From NCBI GenBank assembly GCA_021323945.1, contig JAJPKA010000014.1, positions 62,001 to 126,000 of the forward strand: a DNA stretch of 64,000 nt. The letters are read 5' to 3'. The DNA comes from Pseudomonadota bacterium. Lineage in GTDB: Bacteria > Desulfobacterota > Binatia > Binatales > Binataceae. Made by a program: the position numbers and the translations under genes. The notes beneath the pieces are model-generated. The model was not told the DNA's origin and made no database searches. It worked only from the letters and a program-made list of their open reading frames with translations. Every line of letters starts with the position of its first letter. Position 1 is the stretch's first letter. Below, piece by piece: positions 58,839 through 64,000 of this stretch.

Positions 58839-61800
58839 GTGAGTCTTTCTGAGACATGTATCCGCAATTCGGTGGGTACCACCCTCTTGACGGCGGCAGT
58901 GGCGCTCGCTGGCATGGTCGCGTTTCGATTGCTGCCAGTGTCTCCATTGCCGCAAGTGGATTTCCCGACAATTCAAGTCAGCGCTTCTTTACCTGGTGCG
59001 AGCCCGCAGGTGATGGCTTCGACCGTGGCTGCTCCACTGGAGCGGCAATTCGGCCATATTGCCGGGCTGACCGAAATGACATCCACCAGCGGACTGGGGG
59101 TGACCAGCGTTACTTTGCAGTTTGATCTTGACCGCAACATCGACGCCGCAGCCCGAGACGTTGAATCGGCGATTAATGCCGCCCGCGGGCAACTACCATC
59201 GAACCTGCCAAGCAATCCGACCTATCGGAAAATCAATCCAGCCGACGCTCCGATTATAATAATTGCACTGACCTCGGATTCTCTCGATCGGGGCCAGATG
59301 TACGATGCGGCCTCCTCCATCCTGGCCCAGAAGCTCTCACAAATTCAGGGTGTGGGGCAGGTTCTGGTCGGCGGTGGGGCCCTACCAGCTGTTAGGGTCG
59401 AATTGAACCCGCTGCAGTTGCATGCGTACGGGATTGGCCTTGAACAGGTTCGCAACGTGCTGGCAGCGGCAAACGCCAACGGGCCAAAAGGCCAGTTGAG
59501 CGGTCCCGCTCGAGCAGTAGCGATCGCCACGACTGATCAATTGTTCAGAGCCGCCGAATATCGGCCCCTGGTAGTGGGCTTCTACAACGGCGCCCGGGTG
59601 CGCCTTCAAGACATCGCTACGGTCGAGGATTCGGTTCAGGACATCCGCAACGCTGGTCTAGCCGACGGGCGACCTGCGGTCCTCATCATTATTTTTCGGC
59701 AACCCGGCGCCAATATTATTGAGACGGTTGATCGAGTACGTGCGGCTCTGCCGCGCTTGCAGGCGTCTATCCCTTCGGCAATCCGCTTGTCGGTGGTGAA
59801 CGATCAGACAACCACAATTCGCGCGTCGGTCCACGATGTCGAGCTCACTCTGCTCATCTCGATTTGGCTGGTGGTGCTGGTAGTTTACCTGTTTCTTCGG
59901 AGTTTACGGGCGACTTTGATACCGGGAATAGTGGTGCCGCTCTCGCTTATCGGCACGCTCTCGATCATGTATCTGCTCGGTTACAGTCTCGACAACCTGT
60001 CGCTGATGGCGCTCACAATCTCGACCGGTTTTGTAGTTGACGACGCAATCGTCGTGCTCGAGAACATCTCGCGTTATCTGGAGCAGGGCTATTCGCCGAT
60101 TCAGGCGGCTATCGAGGGCGCTCGTGGCATCGCGTTTACGGTTGTATCGATCAGCATCTCCTTGGTGGCGGTCTTCATTCCGATCGTCATGATGGGCGGA
60201 ATTGTAGGCCGGCTGTTCCGAGAGTTTGGGATTACTCTCGCTGTGGCGATCCTCGTCTCCATGATCATTTCGCTTACCACCACCCCTATGATGTGTTCCA
60301 AGTTACTGAGCCGGCGGCGAGACGTATCGGATGCTGCTACTGAGGATGCGCGCGACGCGACACGGAATGAATTATTTGCGAACTTGCTGCGAGGATATGA
60401 TCGGACTCTTACCTGGGTGTTATACCACCCACGACTTATGCTCGCAGCCGCGTTGGGTACAGTAGCGCTTACTATCTACTTGTTCATAGTTATACCGAAA
60501 GGGTTTTTCCCCCAGCAGGACAATGGCCGGCTGATGGGTGCACTCGTCGCCGACCAGGACACTTCGTTTCAAGCGATGAGCCGCTTGCTAACCGAGTACG
60601 TCGACGAAATCAAAAACGATCCCGCCGTTGAGCACGTAATCGGGTTTGCCGGCGGCAGTGCGGGAGCGACCAACACCGCGCGCATGTTCATCACCCTAAA
60701 GCCGCTTGAGCAGCGTAAGCTCAGCGCCGATCTGATCATCGCGCGGTTGCGGCGAAAGTTGGCACATATCGCCGGGGCCGTGCTCTACCTTCAGGCCTCC
60801 CAGGACGTTCGCGTCGGTGGACGGATGAGCAACGCTCAGTACCAGTACACTTTGCAGAGTACCGACTTGGAAGAACTGAATCGCTGGGCGCCGCGGCTAC
60901 TCGAGGCACTCCGTAGGATACCGCAACTGACCGAGGTTAGCAGTGATCAGCAAAACAGCGGCCCCGATGCGTATCTGGAGATTGATCGGGATACGGCTGC
61001 GCGCCTCGGCCTCACTCCTCAACTCCTTGACAACGTGCTCTATGATGCCTTTGGGCAGCGATTGGTTTCCACCATGTATTCGGCCCTCAACCAGTATTAC
61101 GTGGTTATGGAAGTGGCGCCGCAGTTCTGGCAAAGCCCCGATGTGCTCAAGCTGATTCATGTCGCCAGTCCCACCGGACAGCAGGTACCGTTGAGTGCCT
61201 TTACTCGATTGGTAAGGACGACCTCACCGATCTCGGTTAACCATCAGGGGCAATTTCCGGCAGTGACGATTTCATTCAACCTGGCGCCGGGAGTTCCGTT
61301 GAGCGAGGCAGTGGCGCGCATTCAAAGAGCGGAGCTCGACCTCCACATGCCGTCTGACATTCGCGGCAGCTTTCAGGGTACTGCCAGAGCGTTTCAATCT
61401 TCTGTCGCGAATGAAACCACGCTAATCATTGCCGCGCTCGCCAGCGTCTACATTGTTCTGGGCATTCTGTACGAGAGCTATGTCCATCCAATCACGATCC
61501 TGTCAACGCTGCCCTCCGCGGGAGTTGGCGCTCTGCTGGCCTTGATGCTGACCCGTACCGAACTGAGCGTGATCGCGGTGATTGGAATCGTCCTGTTGAT
61601 TGGCATCGTCAAGAAGAATGCGATTCTGGTCATCGACTTTGCGTTGGAGGCTGAACGCAACGAGCAGAAGAACTCGCTCGACGCGATTCACGAGGCATGC
61701 CTGCTCCGCTTTCGGCCAATCATGATGACCACTTTGGCAGCTCTGCTGGGTGGCTTGCCGCTCGCCATGGGGTTTGGGATGGGTTCAGAACTGCGCCGTC

Positions 61801-61979
61801 CGTTGGGAATCGCGATCGTCGGCGGCCTCATCGCCAGTCAGGCGCTGACCCTCTATACCACACCGATAATCTATCTTTATCTCGATCGCCTGCGGCTATG
61901 GGGTAAGCAGCTGTGGGGCCGCTTGGGAGATCATTTGAGCGGGCGCGCACGGACCGCTCCGATTTCAGTAACGCACTGA
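58839..61979 (+). CDS. mdtC: RND multidrug transporter subunit (MdtC-like)
   Basis: The 1046-residue partner of the preceding transporter. In MdtBC systems two different subunits form a 2:1 trimer. [46 protein letters not shown] and [34 protein letters not shown] match MdtC closely, as do [20 protein letters not shown] in helix 4 and [20 protein letters not shown]. Similarity to the upstream subunit indicates an old duplication, not a recent one. Start GTG 58839, 132 bases after mdtB; the frame begins VSLSETCIRNSVGTTLL. It ends 16 bases before a convergent HAD gene. Confidence 0.95.
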   Translation: MSLSETCIRNSVGTTLLTAAVALAGMVAFRLLPVSPLPQVDFPTIQVSASLPGASPQVMASTVAAPLERQFGHIAGLTEMTSTSGLGVTSVTLQFDLDRNIDAAARDVESAINAARGQLPSNLPSNPTYRKINPADAPIIIIALTSDSLDRGQMYDAASSILAQKLSQIQGVGQVLVGGGALPAVRVELNPLQLHAYGIGLEQVRNVLAAANANGPKGQLSGPARAVAIATTDQLFRAAEYRPLVVGFYNGARVRLQDIATVEDSVQDIRNAGLADGRPAVLIIIFRQPGANIIETVDRVRAALPRLQASIPSAIRLSVVNDQTTTIRASVHDVELTLLISIWLVVLVVYLFLRSLRATLIPGIVVPLSLIGTLSIMYLLGYSLDNLSLMALTISTGFVVDDAIVVLENISRYLEQGYSPIQAAIEGARGIAFTVVSISISLVAVFIPIVMMGGIVGRLFREFGITLAVAILVSMIISLTTTPMMCSKLLSRRRDVSDAATEDARDATRNELFANLLRGYDRTLTWVLYHPRLMLAAALGTVALTIYLFIVIPKGFFPQQDNGRLMGALVADQDTSFQAMSRLLTEYVDEIKNDPAVEHVIGFAGGSAGATNTARMFITLKPLEQRKLSADLIIARLRRKLAHIAGAVLYLQASQDVRVGGRMSNAQYQYTLQSTDLEELNRWAPRLLEALRRIPQLTEVSSDQQNSGPDAYLEIDRDTAARLGLTPQLLDNVLYDAFGQRLVSTMYSALNQYYVVMEVAPQFWQSPDVLKLIHVASPTGQQVPLSAFTRLVRTTSPISVNHQGQFPAVTISFNLAPGVPLSEAVARIQRAELDLHMPSDIRGSFQGTARAFQSSVANETTLIIAALASVYIVLGILYESYVHPITILSTLPSAGVGALLALMLTRTELSVIAVIGIVLLIGIVKKNAILVIDFALEAERNEQKNSLDAIHEACLLRFRPIMMTTLAALLGGLPLAMGFGMGSELRRPLGIAIVGGLIASQALTLYTTPIIYLYLDRLRLWGKQLWGRLGDHLSGRARTAPISVTH

Positions 61980-61995
61980 AAGAGAACGGATCTGC

Positions 61996-62733
61996 CTAAC
62001 CGCAGCTCAGCATCTCCTCCAGCAGAGGAAGCAGCCCGATTATCTCTCGAAGCGATGAAACTGTGTAATTCTTCCCGAGCTTCCTTGGTGTTTCAGGGTC
62101 TCGGCTAATGAGGACGCCCGTCATCCCAGCTGCCGATGCCCCGGCCAGATCGAGGTGTTCTGAGTCGCCCACATGAACGGCTTCGGCTGCTCGCAGTCGA
62201 TGCCTGGCCAGCGCGGCAGTGAACAGTCTGGCCGAAGGTTTGGCGTAGCCTGCTTCTGAAGAGATCGTGATCGAATCAAAACATGCACTCAGTTCCAGCC
62301 CCCGCAGAATGCGGTACAAGCGGTAATCGAAATTGGAAATTACGCCAAGTATCAATCCCCGCTTGCGTAGGCTTCTCAAGGTCGCAATGGTCTCGGGATC
62401 AGTGACCCAATGGGCTGGATCTGCAAAAAACTCGAACAGAAAGTTGAAGTAACTTGCGAAGTCGCTGAACTCGCCGAGCCCGGCGAAGGTCTTTGCGACC
62501 AGCTCGCGCCACCACTCGCGTTCGAGGCGCCGCAGCTCGTCAGGTTGACGTCCGGGGCCAAAGGCTAGTGGTTGTGCCTCTCTGAAGGCTCGGCGAAAAG
62601 CCGCATCAACGACCTCCGGGGTGGTTATGACGCCGTACCGTCGAGCCTCTCTCGCGTACGTCTCCCCGACCGCCTCACGGGTGTGGAACAACGTACCGGC
62701 TGCATCAAAAAATACAGCTTTGATTCGTGCCAT
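61996..62733 (-). CDS. HAD-superfamily hydrolase (HDHD3-like)
   Basis: The 245-residue protein has motif I FFDAAGTLFHT with the nucleophilic Asp, motif II GVISNFDYR (Ser), a Lys in SSEAGYAKPSARLF (motif III) and HVGDSEHLDLAGASAAGM (motif IV). The usual second Asp of motif I (DxD) is Ala, as also seen in dehalogenase-like and HDHD3-like members, so phosphatase activity is uncertain. The helical cap (about residues 20-95) is of type C1. It converges with mdtC (16-base gap). The substrate is unknown. Confidence 0.9.
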   Translation of the reverse strand: MARIKAVFFDAAGTLFHTREAVGETYAREARRYGVITTPEVVDAAFRRAFREAQPLAFGPGRQPDELRRLEREWWRELVAKTFAGLGEFSDFASYFNFLFEFFADPAHWVTDPETIATLRSLRKRGLILGVISNFDYRLYRILRGLELSACFDSITISSEAGYAKPSARLFTAALARHRLRAAEAVHVGDSEHLDLAGASAAGMTGVLISRDPETPRKLGKNYTVSSLREIIGLLPLLEEMLSCG

Positions 62734-63042
62734 CGGTGTTTGCTCTCGCCGGAGCTCTGACTATACCGCGTTAAAAGTAGTCGATCGGCATAAAGCAGGG
62801 AATCAGCTTTAAATTGCGGTCGCTTGCGCTGCTCCTTTGCAGGCGGCTTAATAGCGCTTTTTTCACGGTTTGGCGAGCACGACGGCAGCTAAGGCGCTAG
62901 TTGCCCCGCTGTGGCTCCATGCGCGAGTGGAAATCAGGACCTCGTATGGCATATAAGGAGAACCTTGAAGAGAGATCACGCCGACTGAGGTCTATGCTCA
63001 GCGGAAAGGATCTGCTCCGCGAATGCGGACTCTTCGCGCACG
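62734..63042. other. Divergent spacer between HAD and exporter genes
   Basis: About 310 bases. It contains only a short frame (62994-63062, 22 residues) overlapping the exporter start, and a GGAG at 62957 with no long frame behind it. No clear promoter boxes were picked out. Confidence 0.4.
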
Positions 63043-64000
63043 ATGGCTGCCACCATCCCCACTGAGGCAGCGCGTCCGATAACGGCTGCGCATGCCGCTG
63101 AAGCCGCACGCAAGTGGATTGTCGCGGCTTCGGTCATCCTGTGCGCCGCTCTCGAAGTCCTGGACAGCTCAATTGTCAATGTAGCCTTGCCCCATATGCA
63201 GGGCAGCTTCGCGGCTGGTGTGGATGAAATTACCTGGGTGATCACGACCTATTTAGTGGCTGCCGGAATCATGATTCCGACTACGGGATGGATCGCGGGC
63301 CAGTTCGGGCGAAAACGCTACTTCCTAATTTCGATTATTACGTTCGTGATCGCGTCGGCGATGTGCGGGGCGGCTCAATCGCTGAACCAGATCGTGGTGT
63401 TCAGGTTCCTGCAGGGCATTGCGGGTGCAGCACTGCAGCCGCTCTCCCAGGCGATTTTGATGGAGACGTTTCCCCCTGAGGAGCAAACCCTGGCGATGGC
63501 TGTGTGGGGGATGGGCATGATGGTCGCGCCATTGCTGGGGCCGACAGTGGGCGGTTATATCACACTGAACTGGAACTGGCGCTGGAACTTCTATATTAAC
63601 GTGCCAACCGGAATTGCTGCGGCTTGTATGGTGAGCGCCTTTGTTCACGATCCCTCTTATCTAAAGCGACTCAAAGGTGCCGGCCGGGCGGACTGGGTTG
63701 GAATCATTTGCCTCATACTCGCGCTCGGCTTAGGCGAAGTCGTGATGGATCGCGGTGAGCGAGCGGACTGGTTTGCCACTGCGTGGGTGTGGTATTTCAG
63801 CATTATCGCGGCTGGGGCGTTTGGTACCCTCATCATTCATGAACTGCGTACCCCTCAGCCAATCGTTCAGTTCCGCCTCTTCAGAATCAAAAATTTCTCG
63901 CTTCCGACGGCACTGCTGATTACGTTGGTTTTTACCGCGTACGGCATGCAGATTCTCAATCCGATCTTCCTGCAGGATCTTTTGGGCTATACTTCGTGGC
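63043..64000 (+). CDS. MFS exporter, DHA2 (EmrB/QacA) family, C-terminus cut off
   Basis: The frame from ATG 63043 is open to the window edge for 319 codons. After about 25 polar residues, VASVILCAALEVLDSSIVNVALPHMQ is the DHA2 start with motif D1, followed by WVITTYLVAAGIMIPTTGWIAGQFGRKRYF (motif A) and GAALQPLSQAILMETFPPEEQ with motif B/C, then MGMMVAPLLGPTVGGYITLNWNWRWNFYINVP (motif C), which is highly typical of EmrB. About eight membrane helices are present before the cut. It exports hydrophobic drugs with an EmrA-type adaptor, which may lie beyond the edge. The start has no clear ribosome site and no in-frame alternative upstream. Confidence 0.88.
   Translation, partial: MAATIPTEAARPITAAHAAEAARKWIVAASVILCAALEVLDSSIVNVALPHMQGSFAAGVDEITWVITTYLVAAGIMIPTTGWIAGQFGRKRYFLISIITFVIASAMCGAAQSLNQIVVFRFLQGIAGAALQPLSQAILMETFPPEEQTLAMAVWGMGMMVAPLLGPTVGGYITLNWNWRWNFYINVPTGIAAACMVSAFVHDPSYLKRLKGAGRADWVGIICLILALGLGEVVMDRGERADWFATAWVWYFSIIAAGAFGTLIIHELRTPQPIVQFRLFRIKNFSLPTALLITLVFTAYGMQILNPIFLQDLLGYTSW

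Noticed and set aside
62994-63062. 22-residue frame overlapping the EmrB-type start, as a possible leader peptide
   Set aside because: No ribosome site and no drug- or stall-related sequence that would support a regulatory leader.
1-64000. CRISPR arrays, insertion sequences, prophage or integrative element boundaries
   Set aside because: No regularly spaced direct repeats, transposase or integrase motifs, or target-site duplications were seen; the single tRNA gene has no integrase or attachment-site repeat beside it.

Overview
The window comes from the chromosome of a diderm (Gram-negative type) bacterium of moderately high G+C content. Envelope genes show this: RND and MdtNOP-type tripartite pumps, a TolC-family outer-membrane factor, lipoproteins and a prepilin peptidase. 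The most diagnostic block is a cofG-cofH-cofD-cofE set for coenzyme F420, together with three luciferase-like (LLM) oxidoreductases. CofE is a stand-alone protein and not the two-domain FbiB of actinobacteria. F420 synthesis combined with a diderm envelope would fit lineages such as Candidatus Binatota or Tectomicrobia, but no marker gene here settles the taxonomy; this is inference. No phage, insertion sequence, CRISPR array or integrase was seen.

Layout. 1-10.7 kb, all minus strand, is housekeeping: a PSP1 (RicT-like) protein, holB, tmk and a prepilin peptidase overlap or abut; yjbQ; mutM, rsmA and tsaD overlap; a 51-residue membrane protein; an AlkA-like glycosylase; and a peptide-type ABC substrate-binding protein with two permeases but no ATPase. 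10.7-13.3 kb carries a small unknown protein, a VIT1/CCC1 transporter, a 2-Cys peroxiredoxin and a SIMPL protein. 13.4-20 kb holds two LLM oxidoreductases flanking a di-heme peroxidase whose upstream DNA is strikingly A+T-rich, an Hsp20, a DCC-family protein and a Thr-rich lipoprotein. 20.1-24 kb pairs a di-iron PaaA/BoxB-like protein with an EntE/DhbE-type aryl-acid ligase, divergent from a 2-hydroxyacid dehydrogenase.

24-39 kb has a membrane histidine kinase translationally overlapping a lipoprotein, a carboxymuconolactone-decarboxylase-like protein, ilvB, the divergent F420 operon ending with a polyprenyl diphosphate synthase, tRNA-Leu(CAA), and an 1131-residue hybrid kinase with three PAS-like and two receiver domains. 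39.5-47.4 kb has a GST, two small envelope proteins and a four-gene export operon matching E. coli ytcA-mdtNOP in content but not order. 47.7-54 kb is catabolic and redox: two alpha/beta hydrolases, an LLM oxidoreductase, a metallo-beta-lactamase-fold hydrolase, a 1-Cys peroxiredoxin and a persulfide dioxygenase-rhodanese fusion. 54-62 kb is an mdtABC-like RND system preceded by a possible RNA switch. A HAD hydrolase and the start of an EmrB-type exporter end the window.

The main lines are supply of F420 to LLM enzymes, activation and oxidation of aromatic or other organic acids, peroxide and persulfide defence, and export of amphipathic compounds by at least three pump systems. Functions are assigned from motifs read by eye; no database search was run.
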